A stretch of 64,000 nucleotides of DNA from Caenimonas sedimenti (GTDB lineage: Bacteria > Pseudomonadota > Gammaproteobacteria > Burkholderiales > Burkholderiaceae_C): positions 118,074-182,073 of the forward strand of contig NZ_VOBQ01000017.1 in NCBI RefSeq assembly GCF_007833165.1, in the 5' to 3' direction. Under the pieces are notes generated by a model. It ran no database searches. It was not told the DNA's origin and saw only the letters and a list, made by a program, of their open reading frames with translations. Shown in pieces: positions 26,877 through 35,175 of this stretch (the stretch's first letter is position 1; each line of letters begins with the position of its first letter). The position numbers were made by a program, and so were the translations under genes.

Positions 26877-28129
26877 ACCGTCCTGCGCGTCTGCTGGCGG
26901 TGAGTTACGGCGGGGGCCACATCGCGATGGTCTTGCCTGTGCTGCGGGCCCTGCGCGAGCGGATGCCGGATCTGCAGATCCACCTGCTTGCGCTCACCAC
27001 AGCGCGGGCCGCGGCGGCGGAGTTCGCGCCCCTCAGCTTCGGCTTCGCGGAACTGCTGGCCCGCTGGCCCGACGCCGACGCGACGCGGCATGGTCAAAGA
27101 CTGCTTGCGTCGCACACCCACCCGGCGGTGGACCCGGCGGAATCGCTGGCTTACCTGGGACTGAATTGGGTGGACCTGGAGCGCCAGCACGGCGCTGAGG
27201 AAGCCACGCAGAGGTATGCGCAGGCTGGGCGCGGGGCGTTCTTCCCCCTCCACACTTTGCGGCGGCTGCTCGCCGACTTGCAGCCCGATTTCGTGCTCGC
27301 CACCAATTCGCCGCGTGCGGAGCAGGCCGCGCTGCAGGCGGCGGTGGAAGCAGGCATCCCCAACCTGGCACTGTTCGACCTGTTCCCGATCGAGAACGAC
27401 CCGTATGCCCAGCGGCCGGTGCTGGCCGACTGCACCGCTGTCGTCGCGCCCGCAGCCAAAGCGGCGCTGGTGCGCGCTGGCGTGCCCGAGCAGGCGGTCG
27501 TGGTCACAGGCAACCCCGCCTTCGACGGCTTGGCGGACCCCGCACACGCGGCCGCGGCGCTGGCGCTGCGCGCCCGCCTCGGCTGGACGGCCAAGTGGGT
27601 GGTCCTGTATGCGGGTCACGCCGAGCCGGCCGCGGGGCCGCATTGGCCTGCCGGCACAGCGTTTCCCCTGGCCATCGAGGACACGCTGCGCGATTGGGTG
27701 GCCGCCGACCCCGACCTGGCGCTGGTCATCCGGCAGCACCCCAACCACTGGCACCAGTTCCAGGAGGCCTGGGCCGGACGGCCAGCGCACCCGCGCGTGC
27801 ACCTCAGCCTGCCGGACGAGGAGCCCGTCGAACACGCGCTCCTGGCGGCCGACGCCGTGGTGGTCCAGGTGTCCACCGTCGGTGTGCAGGCGGAGGTGGC
27901 GGGCAAACCGGTGTTCTCGATGGAGGAGTCCCCGGCCGCGCACCATGCCGGCTTCAGCTGGGCTGGCCTGGGCATCGCGACCGGCATCCATGCGCTGGCC
28001 GACCTGCCTCCCGCGCTGGAGGCGGCGCGCCTGCGGCGGACGGCGCCCGTCCTGGTGATCCCGACACCTGCCGCCGCAAGCGTCGCGGAGCTCGTGCTGC
28101 GCCGGCTTCAGCCGGCGGCAGGATCGTAG
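26873..28129 (+). CDS. uncharacterised GT-B-fold protein, candidate glycosyltransferase of the island
   Basis: A 418-residue protein with a glycine-rich start LLAVSYGGGHIAMVLPVLRAL, as in GT-B glycosyltransferases and UDP-GlcNAc 2-epimerases. The N-half contains PDFVLATNSPRAEQAALQAA, and the middle VVVTGNPAFDGLADP is like the nucleotide-sugar-binding hinge. The C-half contains LVIRQHPNHWHQF, LSLPDEEPVEHALLAADAVVVQVSTVGVQAEVAGKPVF, a typical donor-site pattern. No exact family is recognised. As the only transferase-like protein besides the initiating enzyme, it is the best candidate for adding pseudaminic acid. It overlaps the pseB 3' end by 22 bp on the opposite strand. Confidence 0.65.
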   Translation: MNRPARLLAVSYGGGHIAMVLPVLRALRERMPDLQIHLLALTTARAAAAEFAPLSFGFAELLARWPDADATRHGQRLLASHTHPAVDPAESLAYLGLNWVDLERQHGAEEATQRYAQAGRGAFFPLHTLRRLLADLQPDFVLATNSPRAEQAALQAAVEAGIPNLALFDLFPIENDPYAQRPVLADCTAVVAPAAKAALVRAGVPEQAVVVTGNPAFDGLADPAHAAAALALRARLGWTAKWVVLYAGHAEPAAGPHWPAGTAFPLAIEDTLRDWVAADPDLALVIRQHPNHWHQFQEAWAGRPAHPRVHLSLPDEEPVEHALLAADAVVVQVSTVGVQAEVAGKPVFSMEESPAAHHAGFSWAGLGIATGIHALADLPPALEAARLRRTAPVLVIPTPAAASVAELVLRRLQPAAGS

Positions 28130-29112
28130 GCGTCGATCAGCGTCCGCAACGTTTCCACGCTCAGGAAATCCGGGTTGGCGCCGCTGTTGTAGGCAAAGCC
28201 GGGCGCGACCGCCGTGGCGCCGCGCTTGCTGCAATATTCTTCCAGTGAATACGCGCCGCCAACCGGCAGGATCGCGTAGTACTGCCCCAGGTCGACGGTG
28301 TTGAAGCTGTCGCTGGAGGTGATCATCTCCTCGTGGATCTTCTCGCCGGCCCGGATGCCGACGACTTCCTGCCTGCAATCCGGGCCGACGGCCTGCGCCA
28401 TGTCGGTGATCCGGTACGAAGGGATCTTGGGCACGAACACCTCGCCACCCCAGGCGTTGTCGATGGCCCAGAGGACCATCTCCACGCCCTGGTCCAGGCT
28501 GATGCTGAAGCGCGTCATGCGGGGGTCGGTGATGGGGAGCACGCCGCTCGCGCGCTGCCGCAGGAAGAACGGCATGACCGACCCCCGGCTGCCCATCACG
28601 TTGCCGTAGCGCACCACCGAGAAGCGGATGTCGCGGCTGCCCTTGACGTTGTTGGCGGCGATGAACAGCTTGTCGGAGCACAGCTTGGTGGCGCCATACA
28701 GGTTGACCGGCGCGGCCGCCTTGTCGGTGGACAGGGCGACGACGTTCCGCACGCCCGCCGACAGGCAGGCCTCGACCATGTTCTGGGCACCCAGGACGTT
28801 GGTCTTGATGAACTCGAACGGGTTGTATTCGGCGGCCGGCACCTGTTTCAACGCCGCGGCGTGAATGACGGTGTCGATGCCTTCCAGCGCACGCCGCAGC
28901 CGTGCCTCGTCGCGCACGTCGCCGATGAAGTAGCGCAGGCCCGGATAGCGCTTCTCGGGAAACTCCTGCTGCATCTCGAACTGCTTGAGCTCGTCCCGGG
29001 AATAGACGACCAGGCGCGGGATGTCCGGATGGCGCCCCAGGACCGTTCGGACGAACGCACGGCCGAAGGAGCCTGTGCCGCCGGTGATGAGGAGGGAGGA
29101 TTGGGAAAGCAT
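28108..29112 (-). CDS. pseB: PseB, UDP-GlcNAc 4,6-dehydratase (inverting)
   Basis: First enzyme of pseudaminic acid synthesis: dehydrates and C5-epimerises UDP-GlcNAc to the 4-keto-L-arabino intermediate. The 334-residue SDR has the NAD(P) loop LLITGGTGSFGRAF and the PseB-type block VALSTDKAAAPVNLYGATKL (with the Tyr-x-x-x-Lys active site). SVVRYGNVMGSRGSVMPFF and ITDPRMTRFSISLDQGVEMVL are family signatures. It lies alone on the minus strand, converging on the rest of the pathway, and its last 22 bp overlap the GT-B gene. A -10-like GATAAT (plus-strand 29136-29141) is placed 24 bp before its ATG, so the first step has its own promoter. Confidence 0.94.
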   Translation of the reverse strand: MLSQSSLLITGGTGSFGRAFVRTVLGRHPDIPRLVVYSRDELKQFEMQQEFPEKRYPGLRYFIGDVRDEARLRRALEGIDTVIHAAALKQVPAAEYNPFEFIKTNVLGAQNMVEACLSAGVRNVVALSTDKAAAPVNLYGATKLCSDKLFIAANNVKGSRDIRFSVVRYGNVMGSRGSVMPFFLRQRASGVLPITDPRMTRFSISLDQGVEMVLWAIDNAWGGEVFVPKIPSYRITDMAQAVGPDCRQEVVGIRAGEKIHEEMITSSDSFNTVDLGQYYAILPVGGAYSLEEYCSKRGATAVAPGFAYNSGANPDFLSVETLRTLIDAYDPAAG

Positions 29113-29135
29113 GCTCGGTCCGTTGACGGGTTCGT

Positions 29136-29141
29136 ATTATC
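29136..29141 (-). promoter_or_regulatory. -10 box of pseB
   Basis: GATAAT on the minus strand matches TATAAT at five of six positions and lies 24 bp upstream of the pseB start codon. No good -35 hexamer is found 16-18 bp further upstream, so an activator may be needed. It is the only promoter-like signal in the 92-bp gap between pseB and the LON-domain gene. Confidence 0.45.
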
Positions 29142-29204
29142 GAGACATCCGCATGGGCGCCGGCTGGCCCCAACTTGGGGGTCCCAGACGCGCCGCGTCG
29201 AACC

Positions 29205-29837
29205 TCAGGTCGTGATGCCGGTGCGCGTGAGCACGTCGCTCACGAGTTCCAGCCGCACCAGCGGGTTGTCGAGTTCCATCAGCCGCTGCTTGAGCGCGAC
29301 CGGCAACGGCAGCAGCTCACACCACCGGTTGGCCACCCAGCCGCAGTCGTCCAGCTGCCAGGGCTCCTGCAGGGGCATGGGCGATGCATCGCCGGCGCGC
29401 TGCTGCAGCGACTGGATCAGCCGGCTGAGCGCATCCGAGGTGCCCTTCAGGTCGTCGGGAATGGCCACCGTCATGTCGATCGCCAGGCGTTCCACGTCCG
29501 CCACCCACAAGCCGTGCTTCAGCTGGTCGCTGGACGTGATGCGGAAGCGTTGCGCACCGCTCGCGCGGACCAGCATCAGGCCGGGGCGCGGTGTTTCGAG
29601 GTCGATGATGGTGGCGAGCGTGCCCACCTTGGAGAACGCTTCCTGGCTGCCGGGCTGGCGCACTTCGCTGCCCTGCGTGAGGGACACCACGCCGAAGGGC
29701 GCGCCGGCCTTGCGGCACTTGCCGATCATGTCGAGGTAGCGCACTTCGAAGACCCGCAGTGACAGCAGGCCACCGGGAAACAGCACGGCATCGAGCGGGA
29801 ACAGGGGAAGGGACTGCAGGGTGAGGGCGGCCGGCAC
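29205..29837 (-). CDS. LON substrate-binding-domain protein
   Basis: A 210-residue stand-alone Lon N-terminal domain (PUA-like), without ATPase or protease domains. The opening LPLFPLDAVLFPGGLLSLRVFEVRYLDM is the classic Lon-N block, and GVVSLTQGSEVR and GLMLVRASGAQRF follow. Such proteins are conserved in proteobacteria and may bind unfolded protein segments; their physiological job is unclear. The GTG at 29837 was selected, since it leaves the usual six residues before the LPLFPL motif. It is divergent from yggT with a 54-bp gap. Confidence 0.88.
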   Translation of the reverse strand: MPAALTLQSLPLFPLDAVLFPGGLLSLRVFEVRYLDMIGKCRKAGAPFGVVSLTQGSEVRQPGSQEAFSKVGTLATIIDLETPRPGLMLVRASGAQRFRITSSDQLKHGLWVADVERLAIDMTVAIPDDLKGTSDALSRLIQSLQQRAGDASPMPLQEPWQLDDCGWVANRWCELLPLPVALKQRLMELDNPLVRLELVSDVLTRTGITT

Positions 29838-29891
29838 GGAAGCTCCATTGCGCTGCCGCTATCATCCCACGACCCAGCTCAGCGCGTCTTC

Positions 29892-30434
29892 ATGCTCTCC
29901 CAAATCCTTTCGCTCCTGCTCCAGGTTGCTGCCACGCTGCTCGGCGGCGCCTGCCTGATGCGGTTCTACATGCAGTACCAAAGGATTCCATTTCGCAACC
30001 CGCTGGGGCGCTTCGTGATGGCGGTCACGGATTGGCTGGTGCTGCCCCTGCGCAAGGTGCTCCCGAAGGCGCGTGTCGACATCGCCAGCATCCTGGGCGC
30101 GTACCTGATCTCGCTCGCGCACTACTCGATCCTGTGGCTGCTGTTCGGCCGGGGCGGCTATGGCCTGGTTCCGGTGGATGCCATCTTCGGTGTCGCCTAC
30201 ATGGCGATCTGGGGCTTGATCGCGATGCTGGTGATCTATGCGATCCTGTCCTGGGTGCGGGCCGAATCCGACGCGGCGGACGTCCTCGACGCCATGCTCG
30301 CCCCGTTGCTGCGGCCATTCCGCCGGGTGATCCCGCTGGTCGGCGGGATCGACCTGTCGCCGCTGGCGCTGCTCGTGGTGCTGCAGATCGCCCTGATCGT
30401 CCTGGGCGGAACCCGCGAAGCTGTCTTGTTCTGA
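29892..30434 (+). CDS. YggT family integral membrane protein
   Basis: A 180-residue protein with two YggT repeats, each a pair of membrane helices separated by an amphipathic loop. The first repeat has LLLQVAATLLGGACLMRFYMQY and NPLGRFVMAVTDWLVLPLRKVLP, and the second has AMLAPLLRPFRRVIPLVGGIDLSPLALLVVLQI. The family is linked to osmotic-stress tolerance and to cell-division/sortase-neighbour genes. Four hydrophobic segments are visible. It ends at the start of the hairpin-repeat array, which probably supplies transcription termination. Confidence 0.9.
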   Translation: MLSQILSLLLQVAATLLGGACLMRFYMQYQRIPFRNPLGRFVMAVTDWLVLPLRKVLPKARVDIASILGAYLISLAHYSILWLLFGRGGYGLVPVDAIFGVAYMAIWGLIAMLVIYAILSWVRAESDAADVLDAMLAPLLRPFRRVIPLVGGIDLSPLALLVVLQIALIVLGGTREAVLF

Positions 30435-30435
30435 T

Positions 30436-30513
30436 CTCTGAAAAATTGCTGCTGCAATTTTTCAGAGGCCTGATCGGTAGGGTCAGGCCCGGCAAAGCCG
30501 GTTCCTGACCCTA
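30436..30513 (+). repeat. two-hairpin repeat, copy E1
   Basis: Starting one base after the yggT stop, hairpin I is a perfect 14-bp stem (30436-30449 with 30454-30467, TGCT loop). Linker CTGATCGGT follows. Hairpin II (30478-30513) has a 10-bp stem around the constant core CCGGCAAAGCCGG. The same layout, with different but complementary stems, recurs at 30589-30698 (minus strand) and 56726-56824. Hairpin I is A/T-rich and immediately follows a stop codon, so it may also serve as a terminator-like barrier. Confidence 0.85.
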
Positions 30514-30588
30514 TGGGAGACTGCGCTGCGCGATGCTCCGCGCAATCTTCGAGGCGGGCAGCACAAGCTGCCCGCCGGGCGAGAACCG

Positions 30589-30698
30589 CGCGGAATAGCA
30601 TGCAGCGCGGTTCCCCTTGCGAGAAGGATCCGGCTTTGCCGGTCCTTCTCGCACTGATCAAGCCACATAGAAAAGTCGCATAGCGACTTTTCTATGTG
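30589..30698 (-). repeat. two-hairpin repeat, copy E3 (inverted relative to E1)
   Basis: Read on the minus strand from the accD stop: hairpin I is a perfect 16-bp stem (30664-30679 with 30683-30698), then linker GCTTGATCA. Hairpin II is an 11-bp stem (30618-30653) around CCGGCAAAGCCGG, followed by TGCATGCTATTCCGCG (30589-30604). Together with E1 it fills the convergent gap between yggT and accD with the two copies facing each other, like a BIME. The bases between (30514-30588) also contain an inverted repeat built from GGCGGGCAGC. Confidence 0.85.
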
Positions 30699-30704
30699 AG
30701 ATAC

Positions 30705-31577
30705 CTAGCTGATCGCGTCGGCCGACTGGCGCTGAAGCATGGCGAGCACGCTCGCCACGGTCTTGCGCAGCTCGCGCCGGTCGCAGATGAAATCCACCGC
30801 GCCCTTGGACTGCAGGAACTCCGCGCGCTGGAAGCCCGGCGGCAGGGTCACGCGCACGGTCGATTCGATGACACGCGGCCCGGCGAAGCCGATCAGCGCC
30901 TTCGGCTCGGCGATGACCACGTCGCCCACGAAAGCGAAGCCGGCGCTCACGCCGCCCATGGTGGGGTCGGTCAGCACGCTGATGTAAGGCAGGCCTTTCT
31001 TGGCCAGCCGCGTGAGCGCGGCATTGGTCTTGGCCATCTGCATCAGCGACAGCAGGCCTTCCTGCATGCGCGCGCCGCCGGTGGCGGTGAAGCAGAGGAA
31101 GGGCACCTTCTGTTCGACGGCGGATTCGACGCCACGCACGAAGCGCTCGCCGACCACGCTGCCCATGCTGCCACCCATGAAGTCGAACTCGAACGCCGCG
31201 GCCACCAGGCTGATGGAATGGACGGCGCCGCCCATGACCACCAGCGCGTCCGTCTCACCCGTGTTCTCCAGCGCTTCCTTCAGGCGCTCGGGGTACTTGC
31301 GGCTGTCCTTGAACTTGAGCGCGTCGACCGGCAGCACTTCCTGCCCGATCTCATAGCGGCCTTCGGCATCGAGGAAACCGTTCAGCCGGGCCCGGGCGCC
31401 GATGCGGTGGTGGTGGCTGCAGGTGGGGCAGACGTTCTGGTTCTGCTCCAGGTCGGTCTTGTAGAGCACCGTCTCGCAGCTGGGGCATTTGACCCAGAGG
31501 CCTTCGGGCACGCTGCGGCGTTCGTTGGGATCCGTTTGCTGGATCTTCGGGGGCAGCAGTTTTTCCAGCCAGCTCAT
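30705..31577 (-). CDS. accD: acetyl-CoA carboxylase, carboxyltransferase beta subunit
   Basis: With AccA forms the carboxyltransferase that makes malonyl-CoA. It is 290 residues. The N-terminal zinc ribbon is intact (Cys31, Cys34, Cys50, Cys53, in [10 protein letters not shown] and [10 protein letters not shown]). The crotonase-like core includes [35 protein letters not shown] and [17 protein letters not shown]. It is the last gene of the minus-strand truA-trpF-trpB-trpA-accD run, 25 bp after trpA. In many relatives folC follows; here the E3/E1 hairpin repeats do. Confidence 0.97.
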   Translation of the reverse strand: MSWLEKLLPPKIQQTDPNERRSVPEGLWVKCPSCETVLYKTDLEQNQNVCPTCSHHHRIGARARLNGFLDAEGRYEIGQEVLPVDALKFKDSRKYPERLKEALENTGETDALVVMGGAVHSISLVAAAFEFDFMGGSMGSVVGERFVRGVESAVEQKVPFLCFTATGGARMQEGLLSLMQMAKTNAALTRLAKKGLPYISVLTDPTMGGVSAGFAFVGDVVIAEPKALIGFAGPRVIESTVRVTLPPGFQRAEFLQSKGAVDFICDRRELRKTVASVLAMLQRQSADAIS

Positions 31578-31602
31578 CTGGGCGCTCCTCGACGTTGCAT
31601 GC

Positions 31603-32412
31603 CTATGAGTCTAACGCCGTCCGGATTTCGGTCAGGAAGGACGACAGCGCTTTCGCGGCGCCGTTGCGCGGCTGGTCTTCCACCACCTGGATGACCTTGG
31701 TGCCGATGACCACCGCATCGGCGACGCGCCCGACCGCCTTGGCGGTCACCGCGTCGCGGATCCCGAAGCCCACGCCCACCGGGATCTTCACGTGCTGGCG
31801 GATCCGGGGCAGTGCCGCGTCCACGGCCGCCGTGTCCAGATGGCCCGCGCCCGTCACACCTTTCAGCGACACGTAGTAGACGTAGCCGGAGGCCACGCGT
31901 GCCACCTGCTGGATGCGCTGGTCGGTGCTGGTGGGCGCCAGCAGGAAGATCAGGTCCAGGCCCACGGCCTTCAGCTGGGCCGCGAATGCCTCGCATTCCT
32001 CGGGCGGGTAGTCCACGATGAGCAGGCCATCGACGCCCGCCGCGGCGGCGTGGCGTGCGAAGGCCCCCTGGCCATGGGTCAGCTCGTAGCGCTCGACGGG
32101 GTTGGCGTACCCCATCAGCACCACGGGTGTGCTGCCGTCGCGCTGGCGGAAGTCGCGCACCATCCCCAGCACCTGGGCGAGGCCCACGCCGAGCGCCAGC
32201 GCCTTCTCCCCGGCGCGCTGGATCACGGGGCCATCGGCCATCGGATCGGAGAAGGGCACGCCCAGCTCGATCACGTCGCTGCCGGCCGCGACCATGGCGT
32301 GCATCAGCTCCGGCGTGATGTCGGCAAAGGGGAAGCCGGCGGTGATGTAGGGAATGAGAGCCTTGCGGCCCTGCTTCTGCAAGTTGTCGAAGGTCGTCGC
32401 GATCCGGCTCAT
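31603..32412 (-). CDS. trpA: tryptophan synthase alpha chain
   Basis: Cleaves indole-3-glycerol phosphate, passing indole to TrpB. The 269-residue TIM barrel has both catalytic acids, Glu49 and Asp60, in [40 protein letters not shown] and [10 protein letters not shown] are further signatures. The ATG at 32412 overlaps the trpB stop by four bases, supporting stoichiometric co-translation. The frame is open further upstream within trpB, but that extension has no similarity. Confidence 0.97.
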   Translation of the reverse strand: MSRIATTFDNLQKQGRKALIPYITAGFPFADITPELMHAMVAAGSDVIELGVPFSDPMADGPVIQRAGEKALALGVGLAQVLGMVRDFRQRDGSTPVVLMGYANPVERYELTHGQGAFARHAAAAGVDGLLIVDYPPEECEAFAAQLKAVGLDLIFLLAPTSTDQRIQQVARVASGYVYYVSLKGVTGAGHLDTAAVDAALPRIRQHVKIPVGVGFGIRDAVTAKAVGRVADAVVIGTKVIQVVEDQPRNGAAKALSSFLTEIRTALDS

Positions 32413-33656
32413 TTCGTGCCGCCCTTCACGCTCAGCCCGCGCATCGAAGGCCGGTCGTAGAAGTCGACGCCCGCCAGGTCGGCCACGGTGCCGATGTCCT
32501 TGTCGCCGCGCCCGGACAGGTTCACCAGGATCTTCTGATCCGGCCGCATCGTCTTCGCGAGCTTCATCGCATACGCGATGGCGTGGCTCGATTCCAGCGC
32601 GGGGATGATGCCTTCGGTGCGGCACAGGTAGTGGAAGGCCGCGAGCGCTTCCTCGTCGGTGATCCCGACGTATTCCGCCCGGCCGATGTCCTGCAGCCAG
32701 GCGTGCTCGGGGCCCACGCCCGGATAGTCGAGGCCGGCGCTCACGCTGTGCGTCTCGATGATCTGCCCGTCGGCGTCCTGCAGGATGTAGGTGCGGTTGC
32801 CGTGCAGCACGCCGGGACTGCCACGTTGCAGCGATGCGGAATGCTTGCCGCTGTCGAGCCCTTCACCCGCGGCTTCGACGCCGATCAGGCGCGTCTTCTC
32901 GTGCGGGATGTAGGGGTGGAAGATGCCCATCGCATTGCTGCCGCCGCCCACGCAGGCGACCACGGCGTCAGGCTGCGCGCCTGCCAGCGCCGGCATCTGC
33001 TCCAGGCACTCCTTGCCGATCACGCTCTGGAAGTCGCGCACCATCATCGGGTAAGGATGCGGGCCCGCGACAGTGCCGATGATGTAGAACGTGTTCTCGA
33101 CGTTCGTCACCCAGTCGCGCATCGCCTCGTTCAGCGCGTCCTTCAGCGTCTTGCTGCCCGACTCCACCGGCACCACGGTGGCGCCCAGCAGGTTCATGCG
33201 GTAGACGTTCGGGCTCTGGCGCTTGACGTCGTTGCTGCCCATGTAGACGACGCACTCGAGCCCGTAACGGGCGCAGATGGTGGCCGTGGCGACGCCGTGC
33301 TGGCCGGCGCCGGTCTCGGCGATCACGCGGGGCTTGCCCATGCGCCGGGCGAGCATCGCCTGGCCGATCACGTTGTTGATCTTGTGGGCGCCGGTGTGGT
33401 TCAGGTCCTCGCGCTTCAGGTAGATCTGCGCGCCGCCCTGTTCGCGGCTCATCCGCTCGGCGTGGTAGATCGGCGAAGGGCGGCCGACGAAGTGCTTGAG
33501 CTCGTAGTTGAATTCCCGCAGGAATTCGGGCTCGTGCTGGTACTTCGCGTAGGCGTCGCGCAGTTCGCTGATCGCGTGGGTCAGCGTTTCGCTGACGAAG
33601 CTGCCGCCGTATTTTCCGAAGTGGCCTGTCGGATCAGGTTGTTGATAGGAGGGCAT
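32409..33656 (-). CDS. trpB: tryptophan synthase beta chain
   Basis: PLP enzyme that joins indole and serine into tryptophan. The 415 residues start [15 protein letters not shown], the standard N-terminus, and carry Lys92 in [10 protein letters not shown] (Schiff base). [13 protein letters not shown] and [16 protein letters not shown] bind substrate and PLP phosphate. The ATG at 33656 was preferred to a TTG five codons upstream because AAGG precedes it by 8 bp. Its start lies 22 bp inside trpF, so the two genes overlap and are probably translationally coupled. Confidence 0.97.
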   Translation of the reverse strand: MPSYQQPDPTGHFGKYGGSFVSETLTHAISELRDAYAKYQHEPEFLREFNYELKHFVGRPSPIYHAERMSREQGGAQIYLKREDLNHTGAHKINNVIGQAMLARRMGKPRVIAETGAGQHGVATATICARYGLECVVYMGSNDVKRQSPNVYRMNLLGATVVPVESGSKTLKDALNEAMRDWVTNVENTFYIIGTVAGPHPYPMMVRDFQSVIGKECLEQMPALAGAQPDAVVACVGGGSNAMGIFHPYIPHEKTRLIGVEAAGEGLDSGKHSASLQRGSPGVLHGNRTYILQDADGQIIETHSVSAGLDYPGVGPEHAWLQDIGRAEYVGITDEEALAAFHYLCRTEGIIPALESSHAIAYAMKLAKTMRPDQKILVNLSGRGDKDIGTVADLAGVDFYDRPSMRGLSVKGGTK

Positions 33657-34368
33657 GGGTTGGCCTTGCAAGAAGCGCGTCGGCGGCCCGCACGGCCGCG
33701 ACGAACTGATGGATCTTTGCCGGGTCCTTGATTCCCTTGAGGGTGGAACCCCCGTCGGCGGAAACCTCGACCCCGGAACTCACATCAACGGCGAGCGTTT
33801 TGCAACGCGGCCGCACTTGCACGATGCCATCGGTCACATTTGCAGGCGTCAACCCACCACTCAAAACGAGGTGAGCGTTGACGCTTGGAGGAAGACGTGA
33901 CCAATTGAATGCCTTGCCCGACCCGCCGTAGCCCTCGACGTGGGCGTCGAGCAGCAGCGCTTGCGCGCCCGCGAACCGGTGGGCGAATTCTAGCAAGTCG
34001 AAGGGCGTGGCCTCGTCCAGCGGGATGCGGGCAGCCCGCAGGTAGGGGCGGGCGCCGTCCGCCGTCGCGCCCGCGCAATATTCGGGGGTCTCGTCGCCGT
34101 GGAATTGCAGCGTGGCCGCGCCGATCAGGTCGCAGGCGGCGCGAACCTCGTCCAGCGGTGCGTTGACGAAGAGCAGGGTCGGACTCACGAAGGGCGGCAG
34201 CCGCCGCGCCAGCTGCGCCGCGCGGGCCACGGGCACGTGGCGCGGGCTCTTCGCATAGAGCAGGAAGCCGACGGCGTCCGCGCCCGCCTCGACCGCCGCG
34301 TCCACGTCCTGCTCGCGCGTCAGTCCGCAGATCTTGATGCGGGTGCGGTGGTCGAGCGCTTGCGTCAT
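33634..34368 (-). CDS. trpF: phosphoribosylanthranilate isomerase
   Basis: Performs the Amadori rearrangement in tryptophan synthesis. The 244 residues have the opening block [26 protein letters not shown] with the catalytic Cys in ICGLT, plus [12 protein letters not shown] and the catalytic Asp in [26 protein letters not shown] and VDVSSGVE bind phosphate. The ATG at 34368 overlaps the truA stop (ATGA). A TTG three codons upstream is possible but weaker. trpF is separate from trpC here. Confidence 0.96.
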   Translation of the reverse strand: MTQALDHRTRIKICGLTREQDVDAAVEAGADAVGFLLYAKSPRHVPVARAAQLARRLPPFVSPTLLFVNAPLDEVRAACDLIGAATLQFHGDETPEYCAGATADGARPYLRAARIPLDEATPFDLLEFAHRFAGAQALLLDAHVEGYGGSGKAFNWSRLPPSVNAHLVLSGGLTPANVTDGIVQVRPRCKTLAVDVSSGVEVSADGGSTLKGIKDPAKIHQFVAAVRAADALLARPTHALLSTT

Positions 34369-35147
34369 GGCAGCCAATCATACGCAGCGGTGCGGTCCGG
34401 GATGTTCCAGGCGGCTTCGTAGACCGGGCCGAGGAAGTACAGGCCGTCGGGGGAGAACGTGGGCGCGGCCACGTCCCGGCTGCGCGCCTGCAGCACCTCG
34501 CGCATCCAGCCCGGCGGCTGCAGGCCCTGGCCGACCTGGAGCAGGCAGCCCATCAGGTTGCGGATCATGTGGTGCAGGAAGGCGTTGGCCTCGAAGTCGA
34601 AGCGCCAGTACGCGCCGCGCCGCCGGATGCCCACCGGCTGCAAGGTCTTGACCGGGGTCGGCGACTGGCAGGACGACGCCCGGAAGGAGGTGAAGTCGTG
34701 CTCGCCCACGAGGTGGGCGGCCGCCTCGGCCATCACGCCGGCATCCAGCGGGCGGAACACCCAGCCGACCCGCCCCGCGTCGACGCTGGGGCGAACCGGG
34801 GATTCGAGCACCACGTAGGCATAGCGGCGGGCGCGGGCGCTGTTGCGGGCGTGGAACGCATCGGGCACCGGCATCGCCCATTGCACGGCGATGTCGGGAG
34901 GCAGGAAGGTGTTGGTGCCGCGCACCCAGGAATGGTTTTCGCGCTGCACCTCGGTGTCGAAGTGCACCACCTGCATCAGGGCGTGGACGCCGGCATCGGT
35001 GCGGCCGGCGCAGACGGTGGAGATGGGGCGGTCGGCGAAGCGGGCGAGCGCCTCTTCCAGCCGATCCTGGACGGTCAGGCCCGAAGGCTGGCTTTGCCAG
35101 CCCTGGTAGGCCTGACCGTGGTAGCTGATGGCCAGGGCCTGCCGCAT
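34365..35147 (-). CDS. truA: tRNA pseudouridine(38-40) synthase
   Basis: Modifies U38-U40 in the anticodon arm of many tRNAs. The 260-residue protein carries the nucleophile Asp51 in CAGRTDAGVHA. RRYAYVVLESP, HDFTSFRASSCQSPTPVKT and the C-terminal FLHHMIRNLMGCLLQVGQG are family signatures. It lies between fimV (28-bp gap) and trpF (4-bp overlap). This is a conserved betaproteobacterial arrangement in which a tRNA-modification gene is embedded in the trp operon. Confidence 0.97.
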   Translation of the reverse strand: MRQALAISYHGQAYQGWQSQPSGLTVQDRLEEALARFADRPISTVCAGRTDAGVHALMQVVHFDTEVQRENHSWVRGTNTFLPPDIAVQWAMPVPDAFHARNSARARRYAYVVLESPVRPSVDAGRVGWVFRPLDAGVMAEAAAHLVGEHDFTSFRASSCQSPTPVKTLQPVGIRRRGAYWRFDFEANAFLHHMIRNLMGCLLQVGQGLQPPGWMREVLQARSRDVAAPTFSPDGLYFLGPVYEAAWNIPDRTAAYDWLP

Positions 35148-35175
35148 GGGCGTCCCCCGGATGCCGTCGAACCGG

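Noticed and set aside
26771..29173. An 800-codon open frame on the minus strand across the GT-B gene and pseB.
   Set aside because: It overlaps recognised genes in another frame, and the translation is Arg/Gly/Pro/His-rich with no motifs; long spurious frames are expected at this GC content.
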